Positions 1-9,198 of a DNA stretch of 36,279 nucleotides are shown one piece after another; position 1 is the stretch's first letter, and each line of letters opens with the position of its first letter. Under the pieces are notes generated by a model. It saw only the letters and a list, made by a program, of their open reading frames with translations. It made no database searches and was not told the origin of the DNA. This DNA comes from Nitrospira sp. (GTDB lineage: Bacteria; Nitrospirota; Nitrospiria; Nitrospirales; Nitrospiraceae), in contig JANDJG010000017.1 of the NCBI GenBank assembly GCA_024331085.1, positions 1 through 36,279 on the forward strand, in the 5' to 3' direction. A program made the position numbers and the translations under genes.

Positions 1-969
1 GCCGAGGACATCGAGAGAAAAGTGCCAGGCGTGACGGCGGTTCTATACGGCAGCCGATCCGTGCTGCAGGTCGTCCGGGAGAGCAAGAACTGGAGCACGG
101 TCGTCTTCGGCACGACGCCCTTGTTCCCCGACATGCGCAACTGGCCGATCATCCAAGGGTCGTTCTTTACCCAGTCGGACTTGGACTCGGCGGCCAAGGT
201 CGCCGTGTTGGGAACGACCGTCGTGCGGAACTTGTTCGAGCCTGGAGAAGACGCCGTGGGTGCCGAAATCCGCATCCGCAACGTCCCCTTTCACGTGATC
301 GGCGTGCTGGGCTCCAAGGGGCAATCCGTCACCGGCCAGGATCAAGATGATCTGGTCGTGCTCCCCTTTTCGACCGCCGAACGCAAGGTCTTCGGGACAA
401 GCTTTCTGGGAACCGTGGGGATCGTTCTGGTGGAGACGGACGCGCACGCCGACGTTCCGGCCGTCACGGACGACATCCGGGATCTTTTGCGGACCAGACA
501 CCGGTTGCAGCCGTCCGACGAGGACGACTTTACGATTCGCACCTTGGAAGACATCGCCCAGACCATCGCCGGGGCGAGTCGGACCATGATGCTCATGCTG
601 ATGAGCATCGCCTCCATCTCGCTGGTCGTGGGCGGCATCGGCATCATGAACATCCTGCTGGTCTCGGTCACGGAACGGACGCGGGAAATCGGCCTGCGCA
701 TGGCGGTCGGCGCCACACGGGCGCACATCCTGTTCCAGTTTCTCATCGAAGCCATGATCATGACGGCTTTGGGCGGCCTGCTCGGCGTGGGAACGGGCGT
801 CGGCATTGCTCGGCTGCTCACGGCCATGATCGGGTGGCCCACGATCATCAATTCGCGCGCGGTGGCCGCTTCCTTCCTGTTTTCGCTCGCCGTGGGGCTG
901 TTCTTCGGCCTCTATCCGGCCAACAAGGCGTCGAAGCTGAACCCGATCGACGCTATGCGATACGAGTGA
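1..969 (+). CDS. MacB-type ABC transporter permease, C-terminal part (5' end outside window)
   Basis: The frame is open from the first base, so this is the 3' part of a longer gene. Visible first is the end of a MacB periplasmic core domain (about residues 1-190 of the fragment). An FtsX-type permease domain follows: a hydrophobic segment at MLMLMSIASISLVVGGIGIM, the family-typical cytoplasmic loop ERTREIGLRMAVGATR, two more membrane segments, and the usual ending NPIDAMRYE. In this family the permease works with a separate or fused ATPase to power efflux or lipoprotein-related export, using periplasmic movement to drive an outer-membrane channel. The substrate cannot be told. The ATPase and any membrane-fusion partner would lie upstream of the window. 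Stop is TGA at 967-969. Confidence 0.9.
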   Translation, partial: AEDIERKVPGVTAVLYGSRSVLQVVRESKNWSTVVFGTTPLFPDMRNWPIIQGSFFTQSDLDSAAKVAVLGTTVVRNLFEPGEDAVGAEIRIRNVPFHVIGVLGSKGQSVTGQDQDDLVVLPFSTAERKVFGTSFLGTVGIVLVETDAHADVPAVTDDIRDLLRTRHRLQPSDEDDFTIRTLEDIAQTIAGASRTMMLMLMSIASISLVVGGIGIMNILLVSVTERTREIGLRMAVGATRAHILFQFLIEAMIMTALGGLLGVGTGVGIARLLTAMIGWPTIINSRAVAASFLFSLAVGLFFGLYPANKASKLNPIDAMRYE

Positions 970-1155
970 GGTGCGCCCTCTCTTCCTCGCGTGCCGTGTG
1001 CCCACCGAACACATGGATATTGCCCGCCCCAATCGCTATCATGTGACGCCTCTTCCATGCCGACGGCGGCGCATGTGCATTGAATCGCAGCCCGATTCTC
1101 CGCTGCGGCTCGACGATTTGAGGAAGATGGCATCTCATCCTGCGGAAGACCTTCT

Positions 1156-2943
1156 ATGCCTATTGAGATGGCATTCGTCCTTGTCGTCACCGTTGCCGCG
1201 GTGGTCTTGTTCGTCACAGAAAAGCTGCCCGTGGATGTCGTGGCGCTCGGCATCATGGCCGTGCTGCTGCTCAGCGGCATCCTGACTCCGGAGGAGGGCC
1301 TGGCCGGCTTCAGCAACCCCGCGACGGTGACAGTCGGCGCCATGTTGGTCTTAAGCGCCGGTCTTTTCAAAAGCGGAGCTTTGAACGTCCTGAGCGTCTG
1401 GCTGAGCATGCCGGGCCGATTCGGTGTCACGGCCTTGCTGATGACGATGATGATCGTCGTCGGAACCATCTCGGCTTTTATCAACAATACCGCAGCGGTC
1501 GCGATGCTGATGCCGGTCGTGATCGGCATGGCGCCCAGGCTCGGCGTGGGTCCGTCCAAGCTGCTGATGCCGCTCTCGTTTGCCTCCATGTTCGGAGGCG
1601 TCTGCACGTTGATCGGCACCTCGACCAACATTGTGGTCAGCTCCATCGCCGAGCGGTACGGGCAGCCGGGGTTCGCCATGTTCGAGACGACGCCGCTCGG
1701 TCTGGTATTCTTTGCCGCGGGCACGGCCTACATGTTGGCCGCCGGACTGCGCCTGATCCCGGACCGCCGAGCCGACGGCGACCTGACACGGCATTTCAGC
1801 ATGGACGAATACCTGACGGAGATCGTCCTGCTTCCCGAAGCCAAGTCCGTCGGCACCACCGTCGGCGATTGCCCGTTGGTCAAGGACATCGACCTCGACA
1901 TTCTGGAAGTCCGGCGGGGAGCGGGCCGAGCTCTGTCCCCCGATCCTTCCATGGTGCTGCAGGCGGGGGATGTGCTGCTCGTTCGATGCAACGTCGCGCA
2001 AATCAAGCGACTGCAGGAACGGGTCGGCATCGTACTGAAACCGGAGATGCAGTGGCGGGACCGGGATCTGGAGTCCGGCGACAGCCAGTTGATGGAAGCC
2101 GTCGTCGCTCCCTATTCGGTGTTGGACGGCAGATCTCTAAAAGGGATCAGATTTCGTGACAACTTCGGCGCGACCGTGCTTGCCATTCGGCATCACGGCA
2201 AGGTGGTCCATGAGAACTTGAACTCGCGAATCCTTCGCAGCGGCGACGTGCTGCTGCTCAGCGTCCGGCGGGATTCGCTCATGCGTTTGCGAGAGAGCCC
2301 CGCCTTCGTCATGATCTCCGACGTGGAGCTTCCGACGTTTCGAACCCACAAGCTGGTTACTGCGCTTGCGATCGTCGCCGGCGTGGTCGGAGCGGCCGCG
2401 CTCCACCTCGTTCCCATCGTTGTCAGCGCCGTCGCCGGCTGCGTGCTGCTCGTGCTGACCGGTTGTCTGACGATGCAGGAGGCTTACGGCGCCGTCGAGT
2501 GGAGAATCATTGTTCTGCTGGCCGGCGTGCTCGCCCTGGGAATCGCTCTGGAAAAGACCGGCGCCGCCCTCTTGTTGTCGAAGTGGCTGATCGCCACGGT
2601 CGGAATCTGGGGGCCCGTCGCGCTCGTGTCGGCGCTGTACTTGGCGACTTCGTTGTTGACGGAGGCCATGTCGAACAACGCCACCGCCGCGCTGCTTGCG
2701 CCCATCGCCATCGCCGCGGCTCAATCGATGAACCTCGACCCACGCCCGTTTCTGATGGCCATTACCTTCGCCGCCTCGGCGAGTTTCATGACTCCCGTCG
2801 GCTATCAAACGAATACGCTGATCTACGGACCGGGCCGATACACGTTCGCGGATTTTGTTCGCGTCGGCACGCCGCTGAACATCCTGTTTTGGATCTTGGC
2901 CACGTTGCTGATTCCGGTCTTCTGGCCGTTTCAGCCGGCGTGA
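1156..2943 (+). CDS. SLC13/DASS-family transporter with two RCK_C (TrkA-C) domains
   Basis: This is a 595-aa inner-membrane protein. Two blocks of hydrophobic helices (about residues 5-200 and 395-590) flank two soluble RCK_C-like domains (about 217-292 and 312-390). Family signatures are visible: FINNTAAVAMLMPV near residue 108, LIGTSTN near 152, and the second half-repeat SNNATAALLAP. The DASS family co-transports anions such as sulfate, dicarboxylates or phosphate with Na+. Versions with inserted RCK_C domains are common in bacteria, often annotated as sulfur-deprivation-response or SLC13 permeases, and their substrate is usually unproven. The chosen ATG has a GGAAG-type ribosome site about 8 bases upstream. 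The 186 bases before it (970-1155) show no clear promoter. Family certain, substrate unknown. Confidence 0.9.
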   Translation: MPIEMAFVLVVTVAAVVLFVTEKLPVDVVALGIMAVLLLSGILTPEEGLAGFSNPATVTVGAMLVLSAGLFKSGALNVLSVWLSMPGRFGVTALLMTMMIVVGTISAFINNTAAVAMLMPVVIGMAPRLGVGPSKLLMPLSFASMFGGVCTLIGTSTNIVVSSIAERYGQPGFAMFETTPLGLVFFAAGTAYMLAAGLRLIPDRRADGDLTRHFSMDEYLTEIVLLPEAKSVGTTVGDCPLVKDIDLDILEVRRGAGRALSPDPSMVLQAGDVLLVRCNVAQIKRLQERVGIVLKPEMQWRDRDLESGDSQLMEAVVAPYSVLDGRSLKGIRFRDNFGATVLAIRHHGKVVHENLNSRILRSGDVLLLSVRRDSLMRLRESPAFVMISDVELPTFRTHKLVTALAIVAGVVGAAALHLVPIVVSAVAGCVLLVLTGCLTMQEAYGAVEWRIIVLLAGVLALGIALEKTGAALLLSKWLIATVGIWGPVALVSALYLATSLLTEAMSNNATAALLAPIAIAAAQSMNLDPRPFLMAITFAASASFMTPVGYQTNTLIYGPGRYTFADFVRVGTPLNILFWILATLLIPVFWPFQPA

Positions 2944-3024
2944 GCGAAGCCGTCCGCATAAAAAGGCACACGGCCTCTCTGGAAATGGAGAACGCGCCGT
3001 TTTGCTCAACAACGGGAGAGACAC

Positions 3025-3921
3025 ATGAATGTTTTGCAGGAACTCTGGGGCTTGATGAAAGGATGGTTCAACGCTCCGCTGTTCGAAATCGGCACGGCCC
3101 CCGTCACCCTGTGGACGATCACTTCTCTGATCGTCCTGTTCATCATGCTGCTCTGGTCGACGCAGAAGCTTAAGAACTGGGTGGTGTTGACGCTCCTTGC
3201 CAACAGCACAATCGACATCGGAGTCCGGCAAGCTACCGGTTCGATCGTCCGCTACACCGTCATCGCCATCGGCTTCGTCGTGATTCTCCAGTCGGTCGGC
3301 ATCGATCTCAGTACGGTGACGGTCCTCGCCGGCGCATTGGGGATCGGCGTCGGCTTCGGCCTGCAAACGATCACCAACAATTTGGTCAGCGGCCTGATCC
3401 TGCTGTTCGAACGCCCGATCAAGATCGGCGATCGCATCGAGGTGGGACAGGTCACAGGAGACGTCGTGGATATCTCGGCCCGCGCGACGACGGTCATCAC
3501 CAACGACAACATCGCGATCATCATTCCGAACGCCGAGTTCATCAGTTCCAAAGTGATCAATTGGAGTTATACGACGAGGGACGTGCGATTCAACTTCCCT
3601 GTGCGGGTTTCTTATCGAGAGGATCCGGAACGGATACGCCGCCTCTTACTGGAGGTGGCACACGGTCATCCCGGAGTGCTCAAAGAAAGGAAACCGGACG
3701 TGCTGTTTCAGGAGTTCGGAGAAAGTTCCCTGCAGTTCATCCTCCGCGTGTGGACACGGGACTACACCGACCGTCCGGGGGTGCTCAAAAGCGAACTGTA
3801 CTATGCCATCAGCAAAACATTCCGCGAGCACGGCGTCGAGATTCCTTACCCCCAGCACGACATCCACATCAAGGACGGCAGTCTGACGGTCACGACGCCC
3901 GAGCCGCCGACTTCGTCCTGA
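3025..3921 (+). CDS. MscS-family mechanosensitive ion channel
   Basis: This is a 298-aa membrane protein. Two or three N-terminal helices lead into the signature pore helix and beta domain: the glycine-rich segment GALGIGVGFGLQTITNN, then LVSGLILLFERPIKIGDRIEVG, followed by the alpha-beta cytoplasmic domain. Length and architecture fit a minimal MscS channel, which opens on membrane tension to release solutes during hypo-osmotic shock. The start is supported by the GGGAGAG ribosome site just upstream of ATG 3025. It lies 81 bases after the SLC13 gene on the same strand and may be read through from it, although the two functions are not obviously coupled. The C-terminus ends in a short Thr/Pro-rich tail. 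Confidence 0.92.
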   Translation: MNVLQELWGLMKGWFNAPLFEIGTAPVTLWTITSLIVLFIMLLWSTQKLKNWVVLTLLANSTIDIGVRQATGSIVRYTVIAIGFVVILQSVGIDLSTVTVLAGALGIGVGFGLQTITNNLVSGLILLFERPIKIGDRIEVGQVTGDVVDISARATTVITNDNIAIIIPNAEFISSKVINWSYTTRDVRFNFPVRVSYREDPERIRRLLLEVAHGHPGVLKERKPDVLFQEFGESSLQFILRVWTRDYTDRPGVLKSELYYAISKTFREHGVEIPYPQHDIHIKDGSLTVTTPEPPTSS

Positions 3922-4026
3922 GGAGCCGGAGCGCGCGAGGACTCTTCTTCTTTCAATCGCCGCGGACGATCGGTGGACAATCGATGGACGGAAAGTGCGG
4001 GGGCCCGATTCCAACAGGAGAACGGC

Positions 4027-5262
4027 TCAGCGGGCGACGCGCACGGCCCTGACGATCTTGGCGCCTTTGACCTGTTCCAAAAATCGCTCGGTGGGAACGG
4101 ACAGATGCATGACCTGCACTTCCTGCCATCCTTCGTTAACCGCCCCTTTGCGTCCGTGCATCTCGTTCACCCACTGGTCAATGTGCTCTTCGGTGGTGCC
4201 TTCGTTGAAATTGACCCAGAAGAGAAACGGCTGGGACGACGCTTGCGCGTCGCTCGACGCCGACGGATCATCCGACTGCTTGGCCATCATGACAGTCTCC
4301 TGCTGCGGCACGGCGCCTTTCGAGACATCGACCTCCGTGGCCTTCAGTCGTTTCATGAGATCCTTGTTCTGCTCGACCAATCTGGCCATTTCTTTGGACA
4401 GCCGCTCATTGGCCACGGTCAAACTGCGGATTTCGGCCTCGAGTTGCCGGTCCATTTGCGTTTGACTGATGAGCAACTCCGCCATCCGCTCGGCATCACG
4501 TCCGCTTTTCTTTTGCCGCTGTTCAATTTCCCGCCGCACTGTCACCATGCCGGATGCGACGGTTTCCTGCGTGGACGACAATCTGGCGACCGCCGATTGC
4601 AACTCAACCATGCCTCGCTGCTGGGACTGAATGGTGCCCACGGCTTCAGCTTGTACCCTTGCGAGAGTATCGATTTGCTGTTCGAGCTTCGCCACTTCGG
4701 TCCGCGTGACGGGCATCGAGACGCGCGCTCCGCTCATCCAGTCAGCGACTCGATCAGTCGCCAACCATAAAACGACGATGGCCAGCATGGCCTGTGTCAC
4801 GACGGCGACGCGCATGCCCGAAACAGTCACACCCTCAAACGGACGCAGGGGCGAGGCTCCGACCATCGCCCTCACGAACCGACGCCATGGAGCAGGCGCG
4901 GGATGGTACACGGCGCTCACCGACCCGCCTCGAACCGTGTTGTGGATGGAGAGCTCGACCGAGTCCCGCCGTAGAGGAACGCGGGCGAACCGAACTCCCT
5001 GTTCAGGCGCCGAAAGACCTCCAAGGAGGACGCCGTCTTCCGATCGAAGCCCGACATGATCCACGCGGCCTTGGCAGTGGAACCGGACGACTGCTTCCGC
5101 CTCTTTTCCGCTCAGCCACCCGATGCGCTGGCCATTCACGAAGACTTGAATCGGGTCGGTCGACGTCGGATCAGACGGTCTGCCGGTTGAACGGCGAGCC
5201 CCGTTTCCCAGCTTCTTCAGCAAGCTCGCCCGGTAGTCGGCGAGATCTTGATTCTGTTCCAT
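4027..5262 (-). CDS. Single-pass membrane protein with periplasmic coiled coil, unknown function
   Basis: I do not recognise a named family. The 411-aa protein has a cytoplasmic N-terminal region (about 1-150) that reads as a small beta-rich domain (PIQVFVNGQRIGWLSG...), one membrane helix near residues 151-170 (VAVVTQAMLAIVVLWLA), and a long coiled coil of about 120 residues (186-308) rich in Glu, Gln, Arg and Lys. A small C-terminal alpha/beta domain ends in VRAVRVAR. The frame is open to an ATG at 5313, but ATG 5262 has GGAGG placed 5 bases upstream and is preferred; ATG 5274 has AGGAGG only 2 bases away. It is 63 bases downstream of the sigma-like gene on the same strand. A role as membrane partner of that protein is a guess. 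Confidence 0.7.
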   Translation of the reverse strand: MEQNQDLADYRASLLKKLGNGARRSTGRPSDPTSTDPIQVFVNGQRIGWLSGKEAEAVVRFHCQGRVDHVGLRSEDGVLLGGLSAPEQGVRFARVPLRRDSVELSIHNTVRGGSVSAVYHPAPAPWRRFVRAMVGASPLRPFEGVTVSGMRVAVVTQAMLAIVVLWLATDRVADWMSGARVSMPVTRTEVAKLEQQIDTLARVQAEAVGTIQSQQRGMVELQSAVARLSSTQETVASGMVTVRREIEQRQKKSGRDAERMAELLISQTQMDRQLEAEIRSLTVANERLSKEMARLVEQNKDLMKRLKATEVDVSKGAVPQQETVMMAKQSDDPSASSDAQASSQPFLFWVNFNEGTTEEHIDQWVNEMHGRKGAVNEGWQEVQVMHLSVPTERFLEQVKGAKIVRAVRVAR

Positions 5263-5325
5263 GGCATCCTCCATGGCCTCCTGACGTACGTTCCTTCCTT
5301 CACTCCTACGCACGAACTTCTCGGC

Positions 5326-6162
5326 TCACGGCCGCACCCGTATATCCAGCTTCGGCTTTTCGATAGTCAGGGTTTTAGTCCTTCCAAGCCCCCATGCCAT
5401 CTGAAGACAATCGAAACAAAGCCCCAGATGCCACAGCCGATAGTCGCAGCCGTATCCCTCCGAAAACATGGCTTCCCATTCCCTGCGCGAGAGACAGGGA
5501 TAGTGATCCGGCTCGCTTTTCCGATAATGGTCTTGCGCCAATCGGATGATTCGCTCGGCCTCGTGGTTCAACTGCTGGCGAGACCGCTCTGCCCTGGCGA
5601 TCAGCCCTCCCAGCTCATCGTCGGTCATGCCGATTTCTTCCATCGTCCGTCGCCATCCGGATTCCCGCCAGCGGCGGAAGTTTTTGTAAATGCGCTGGCT
5701 CTCCGACTCGGTCAGGCCCGCCACGGAGATAACGTCCCGCGGCCCCATCCCATAGCAATGATAGTACAAGGCAATCAGCGCGTCCCGGCTGATCACCGCC
5801 CTCGCCACAAGCCCGTCAAGAAACCGTCCCAGCACGGTGAGCAGCCCCGTGTGATAACAAAACGGCTCCGGCCGACTGTGTTCCTTCGCCACAAACGAAT
5901 CGAGCAGAAACAATGGTCGACAGGGCACCTCGCTGCGTCCATACACCATGAACCGTTCCAGATATTCCGCGCTCCAGCGGAGCACGAATTTCTCATGAGC
6001 CGTGTCGTCGTTCCACTGGCCGGTTTCTCTCAGAAACCGCCTCATGTGGTTTCTCGTCCGATCAAGAAGAATCGGCAGGGCTTGTGAGACAAGCCGATCG
6101 AACTCTTCCGGAGTTGATACGGCATCTTCGAGCCGGCCGAAAGCCGCTGTGCGGTCGGACAT
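5326..6162 (-). CDS. Unknown protein with sigma-70 region-4-like helix-turn-helix segment
   Basis: This is a 278-aa soluble protein from ATG 6162, which has GCGGGGAA about 6 bases upstream. In-frame ATGs at 6207, 6198 and 6348 would lengthen it. Residues 120-170 resemble the last domain of ECF sigma factors: a helix DALIALYYHCYGMGPRDVI, then GLTESESQRIYKNFRRW in the position of the recognition helix. The N-terminal third (LLDRTRNHMRRFL...) is helical but lacks a convincing region 2 with a -10-binding signature. The C-terminal part holds a conserved-looking stretch with several Trp and Cys (CLSRREWEAMF, YRLWHLGLCFDC). It may be a degenerate sigma factor or another DNA-binding regulator. It leads a two-gene unit with the coiled-coil membrane protein, the layout of a regulator plus membrane partner. 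Family assignment is tentative. Confidence 0.65.
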   Translation of the reverse strand: MSDRTAAFGRLEDAVSTPEEFDRLVSQALPILLDRTRNHMRRFLRETGQWNDDTAHEKFVLRWSAEYLERFMVYGRSEVPCRPLFLLDSFVAKEHSRPEPFCYHTGLLTVLGRFLDGLVARAVISRDALIALYYHCYGMGPRDVISVAGLTESESQRIYKNFRRWRESGWRRTMEEIGMTDDELGGLIARAERSRQQLNHEAERIIRLAQDHYRKSEPDHYPCLSRREWEAMFSEGYGCDYRLWHLGLCFDCLQMAWGLGRTKTLTIEKPKLDIRVRP

Positions 6163-6374
6163 GGTCTGTTCCCCGCCGTCAATGGAGTTTGTGGCCATAG
6201 TATTCATTTGCGGTTCCGCTTGGAAAGATGCCGGCGTTGGACAAATGTTCACACCTCCGATGGACTTTTGTCCATTGCCCGGTCCGCCGTGCGATCGGTA
6301 AAAGTGACGTCTATATCGTGCCATCGCAGATGGCCATTCATCTATCACTCTTACACCTAACCATGGAGGGTATC

Positions 6375-6542
6375 ATGAATCGTTTGAGCGGATTCTTGGC
6401 GTTGGCGGCATTTCTTTCATTCGGTCTGATCGCTCCCTTGTCGTTTGCCGGTGAGGAGGAAAAGAAAGAAGAAAAGAAGGGCGGCCACGTGGTGGTGTTG
6501 AGCGACGACAAGCAGGATGAAAAGAAGGAAGGCGGGAAGTAA
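6375..6542 (+). CDS. Small exported Lys/Glu-rich peptide, unknown function
   Basis: A 55-aa product starts at ATG 6375, chosen because GGAGGG sits 4 bases upstream and because the sequence from here is a textbook signal peptide: MNRL, a hydrophobic core LALAAFLSFGLIAPL, then SFA-GEE as the likely cleavage site near residue 25. The mature part is about 30 residues, highly charged (EEEKKEEKKGG...DDKQDEKKEGGK) with a short hydrophobic VVVL in the middle. An upstream in-frame extension to 6228 is unlikely because it lacks both features. A 13-bp hairpin follows 14 bases after the stop. It is transcribed away from the sigma-like gene and towards hypE. Function unknown; periplasmic small acidic/basic peptides of this kind are often only annotated as hypothetical. 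Confidence 0.7.
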   Translation: MNRLSGFLALAAFLSFGLIAPLSFAGEEEKKEEKKGGHVVVLSDDKQDEKKEGGK

Positions 6543-6555
6543 GCCTCGCCAGCCG

Positions 6556-6584
6556 GAGGGACGCGGCCGACGGTCGCGTCCCTC
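6556..6584. terminator. Strong hairpin between convergent genes
   Basis: The arms GAGGGACGCG (6556-6565) and CGCGTCCCTC (6575-6584) pair perfectly over 10 bp. The intervening GCCGACGGT can add three more pairs around a GAC loop. It lies between the 55-aa peptide gene (+) and the 3' end of hypE (-), so it could stop transcription from both sides. Neither side has a T-run, so it may act as a 3' stability hairpin rather than an intrinsic terminator. Confidence 0.6.
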
Positions 6585-6613
6585 TATCACGAATACGCCA
6601 CCGCAGCAAATCC

Positions 6614-7675
6614 TCAGCAAATTCTCGGCAACTGTTCACCTGACAAGAGATCCAAAATCCGATTCGTCCCGACCACCGTCCGCAACACCACCGGCGGTGA
6701 ACGGCGATCCGTCACGGAACCGATCAGAGCCGCTCGTCCAGACACGCCATGCCGTCGCATCACGGCAAGTGTCGGGTCAACCTGTGATGCCGGCACCACG
6801 GCGACAAATCGTCCTTCGTTCGCCACATAGAGCGGATCGAGCCCCAGCAGTTCGCAGGCTCCACGCACCGGATCAAGGATTGGAATGGCCGTTTCGTCGA
6901 TCACGATTCCGGCACCAGCCGCTTGAGCAATTTCATTCAGGGCGGAAGCCAACCCCCCGCGCGTCAGATCTCGCAAACAATGAATCTCGATGCCACTTGC
7001 AATCAAATCTTCCACAACGCCGTGCACCGGCGCCGAATCACTCTGCACCGCGCCGGCAAAGGAGAGCCCTTCTCGCACACTCAACACCGCCACACCGTGG
7101 CAACCGAGGTCGCCACTGACCAGGATCGCATCTCCAGGCCGAACAGACTGAGGCAAGATGTGAACACCATCTGGAACAAGGCCGATCCCAGCCGTATTGA
7201 TAAAGATTCCGTCCCCCTTGCCTCGATCCACGACTTTCGTGTCTCCCGTGACGATTGACACACCGACTGCCCGAGCCGCTTCAGCCATCGACGTCACGAC
7301 CTGACGGAGCACGTCCAGGCTCAACCCTTCTTCTAAAATAAAACCGGCGCTCAGGTACAACGGCTTAGCCCCGCACATGGCGAGATCATTGACCGTGCCA
7401 TAAACCGCAAGGCTCCCGATATCACCTCCGGGAAAAAACAAGGGACGCACCACATAAGAATCAGTCGTAAAGGCCAGCGTGCCCCGTTCTATCGGCCAAG
7501 TGGCCCCGTCGTGCAAGGGTGCGAGCAACGGGTTGTCAAAGGTCCGCACGAACACCTCTTGAATCAGCTCTCGCATCAGGCGGCCGCCGCCACCATGGGC
7601 CAACTGCACGATTCTCTTGTCAGACATCGGCATGGGACAGGCCGGCTCACATGATTGGTCGTTCATCATACTCAT
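6614..7675 (-). CDS. hypE: HypE, carbamoyl dehydratase for [NiFe] hydrogenase cyanide ligand
   Basis: HypE dehydrates the carbamoyl group that HypF places on its C-terminal cysteine, making the thiocyanate that supplies CN ligands to the iron of the [NiFe] site. The 353-aa protein has the family N-terminus ([16 protein letters not shown]), the PurM-like ATP-binding motifs ([20 protein letters not shown]), and the essential C-terminal PRIC tail with Cys353 as the last residue. It is the last gene of the hydrogenase operon. It is separated from hypD by 132 non-coding bases filled with heptamer repeats, whereas most upstream junctions overlap. The ATG at 7675 has only a weak ribosome site (AAAG); MSDKRIVQL at residue 17 is an alternative start. 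Confidence 0.96.
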   Translation of the reverse strand: MSMMNDQSCEPACPMPMSDKRIVQLAHGGGGRLMRELIQEVFVRTFDNPLLAPLHDGATWPIERGTLAFTTDSYVVRPLFFPGGDIGSLAVYGTVNDLAMCGAKPLYLSAGFILEEGLSLDVLRQVVTSMAEAARAVGVSIVTGDTKVVDRGKGDGIFINTAGIGLVPDGVHILPQSVRPGDAILVSGDLGCHGVAVLSVREGLSFAGAVQSDSAPVHGVVEDLIASGIEIHCLRDLTRGGLASALNEIAQAAGAGIVIDETAIPILDPVRGACELLGLDPLYVANEGRFVAVVPASQVDPTLAVMRRHGVSGRAALIGSVTDRRSPPVVLRTVVGTNRILDLLSGEQLPRIC

Positions 7676-7719
7676 CTTTAAGTAGAAGGCAGAAAGCCCC
7701 CCATCTGGCCGTGAGTAAT

Positions 7720-7792
7720 CAGTTGCCAGTTCCCAGTTCTCAGTTCATCACATTAAGGCTTTTCAACCCTTGGAACTGAAAACGTGGAACTG
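7720..7792. repeat. Heptamer tandem repeats with inverted copies between hypD and hypE
   Basis: Four back-to-back 7-base units, CAGTTGC CAGTTCC CAGTTCT CAGTTCA, occupy 7720-7747. Two copies of the reverse complement, GGAACTG, stand at 7772-7778 and 7786-7792, exactly two periods (14 bases) apart. The two halves can pair into a hairpin. The pattern resembles the short tandemly repeated heptamers known from some cyanobacteria and other genomes. It fills most of the gap between hypD and hypE. Confidence 0.75.
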
Positions 7793-7807
7793 ACAACTTT
7801 TCCCGGC

Positions 7808-8914
7808 TCACCCAGCTCCAGTTCTCCTGTATCGATAATAAGCAGCGCAGGCCCCTTCGCTCGATACCATCGGCGCCCCCAACGGCCTTTCCGGCATGCA
7901 CTTCGTCCCGAAGGCGGGACAGTCCGGTGGTTTGAGCAACCCTTGCAACACCAGGCCGCTCTGACATTCCGGATGTTCCTGCGCAGTCGGCTCATACTGA
8001 GCCGGCATGTCGCGAAATCGCATCGCTGCGTCGAATTCCGCATAGGCCGACTTGATCCTGAGCCCGCTTCGGGGAATCTCACCGATGCCCCGCCAGATAC
8101 GTGAGGACGGCTCAAAGACCTCATCCACAACGGCTTGGGCCTGTCGATTGCCCTCGCGGCTCACGGATCGCACATACTGATTCTCGACGACCGCCCGCCC
8201 CTCCTCCAATTGGTTCACTACCATCGCAATCCCTTCCAACACATCCACCGGCTCAAACCCTGTCACAACGATCGGTACTCGATACCGCGACGCAATGGAT
8301 TCATAATCCTCGTACCCCATCACCGTACACACATGGCCGGCAGCCAGAAACCCCTGAATGCGATTCTGAGGAGATGACAAGATCACCTCCATCGCCGGAG
8401 GCACCAGCACATGGGCGACCAGCAGGCTGAAATTGGTGAGGCCCATCGTTTTGGCCTGGACCACCGCCATCGCCCATGGCGGGGCAGTGGTCTCAAACCC
8501 CACCGCAAAACAGACAATCTCCCGATCAGGGTTCGCTCGGGCCAGCTCGAGCGCATCGAGCGGGGAATAGATGATCCGCACATCCGCCCCTTCCGCCTTG
8601 GCACTGAACAGGTCGCCTTGAGAGCCGGGCACCCGCAACATATCGCCGAACGAACAGAGGACCACACCAGGCTGCCGCGCCAGCCGGACTGCATCATCGA
8701 TCAAGCTGACCGGCGTGACACAGACCGGACACCCGGGCCCATGAACCAACGTGAGCCTCTTCGGTAACAGTTCGTCCAACCCAAACCGCACGATCGAATG
8801 GGTCTGTCCTCCACAGACCTCCATGATCGTCCACGGCCGGCTGACCGTCTGCTTGATCCGCTCCGCGAGCGCCACGACCACAGCACGATCGCGAAATTCA
8901 TCGACGTATTTCAT
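7808..8914 (-). CDS. hypD: HypD, iron-sulfur scaffold for Fe(CN)2CO assembly
   Basis: HypD forms the scaffold with HypC on which the Fe(CN)2CO unit of [NiFe] hydrogenase is built. The 368-aa protein has the conserved cysteine motifs EVCGGQTH (Cys34) and HGPGCPVC (Cys62, Cys65), the central [10 protein letters not shown] motif, and C-terminal cysteines ([18 protein letters not shown]) expected to bind its [4Fe-4S] cluster. The start ATG overlaps the hypC stop in an ATGA (8911-8914), so translation is probably coupled. Length is normal for the family, and all key residues that I can check are present. Confidence 0.97.
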   Translation of the reverse strand: MKYVDEFRDRAVVVALAERIKQTVSRPWTIMEVCGGQTHSIVRFGLDELLPKRLTLVHGPGCPVCVTPVSLIDDAVRLARQPGVVLCSFGDMLRVPGSQGDLFSAKAEGADVRIIYSPLDALELARANPDREIVCFAVGFETTAPPWAMAVVQAKTMGLTNFSLLVAHVLVPPAMEVILSSPQNRIQGFLAAGHVCTVMGYEDYESIASRYRVPIVVTGFEPVDVLEGIAMVVNQLEEGRAVVENQYVRSVSREGNRQAQAVVDEVFEPSSRIWRGIGEIPRSGLRIKSAYAEFDAAMRFRDMPAQYEPTAQEHPECQSGLVLQGLLKPPDCPAFGTKCMPERPLGAPMVSSEGACAAYYRYRRTGAG

Positions 8915-9198
8915 CCAGGGTTCACACCCTCTCCGCCTGTAGCCGGTTGATGTCCTGCCGCTCTGTCTTTCACTTCCGTCGCCGCGAGCTCTGCGTAGGT
9001 CTCCAACGTTCGCCTGGCCTCGTCTTCGTTGAGTTTGCTGATCGCAAAACCGACGTGCACGATCACATAATCACCGACAGTCGCATCAGGCACAAGAGCC
9101 AATGAGACGGTTTTCGTGACCCCGCCGAACGAAACCGTGGCGGTCCGGAGTGGATCGTCCGCGACGTGCAAGACCTGGCCGGGCACCGCAAGACACAT
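8911..9198 (-). CDS. hypC: HypC, hydrogenase maturation chaperone
   Basis: The 95-aa protein begins MCLAVPGQV, with the obligatory Cys2 that carries the Fe(CN)2CO unit between HypD and the large-subunit precursor. The start is fixed by this motif and by AGGAGG upstream, inside the end of hypF. The ATG overlaps the hypF stop by one base (TGATG). The frame is open further upstream, but that is the hypF region in another frame. The beta-barrel core ([31 protein letters not shown]) is standard; the C-terminal tail of about 15 residues is a little longer than in minimal HypC proteins. The stop overlaps the hypD start. Confidence 0.97.
   Translation of the reverse strand: MCLAVPGQVLHVADDPLRTATVSFGGVTKTVSLALVPDATVGDYVIVHVGFAISKLNEDEARRTLETYAELAATEVKDRAAGHQPATGGEGVNPG

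Noticed and set aside
2137..3366. 409-codon open frame on the minus strand
   Set aside because: It runs antisense through the SLC13 and MscS genes, which have clear family motifs. Its translation is rich in Arg, Asp, Gln and His with no membrane or domain pattern, as expected for a mirror frame in high-GC DNA.
3971..3997. Near direct repeat GGACRATCGRT in the gap between MscS and the coiled-coil gene
   Set aside because: Two imperfect 11-base copies in a short convergent gap are within chance for this composition and have no associated structure.
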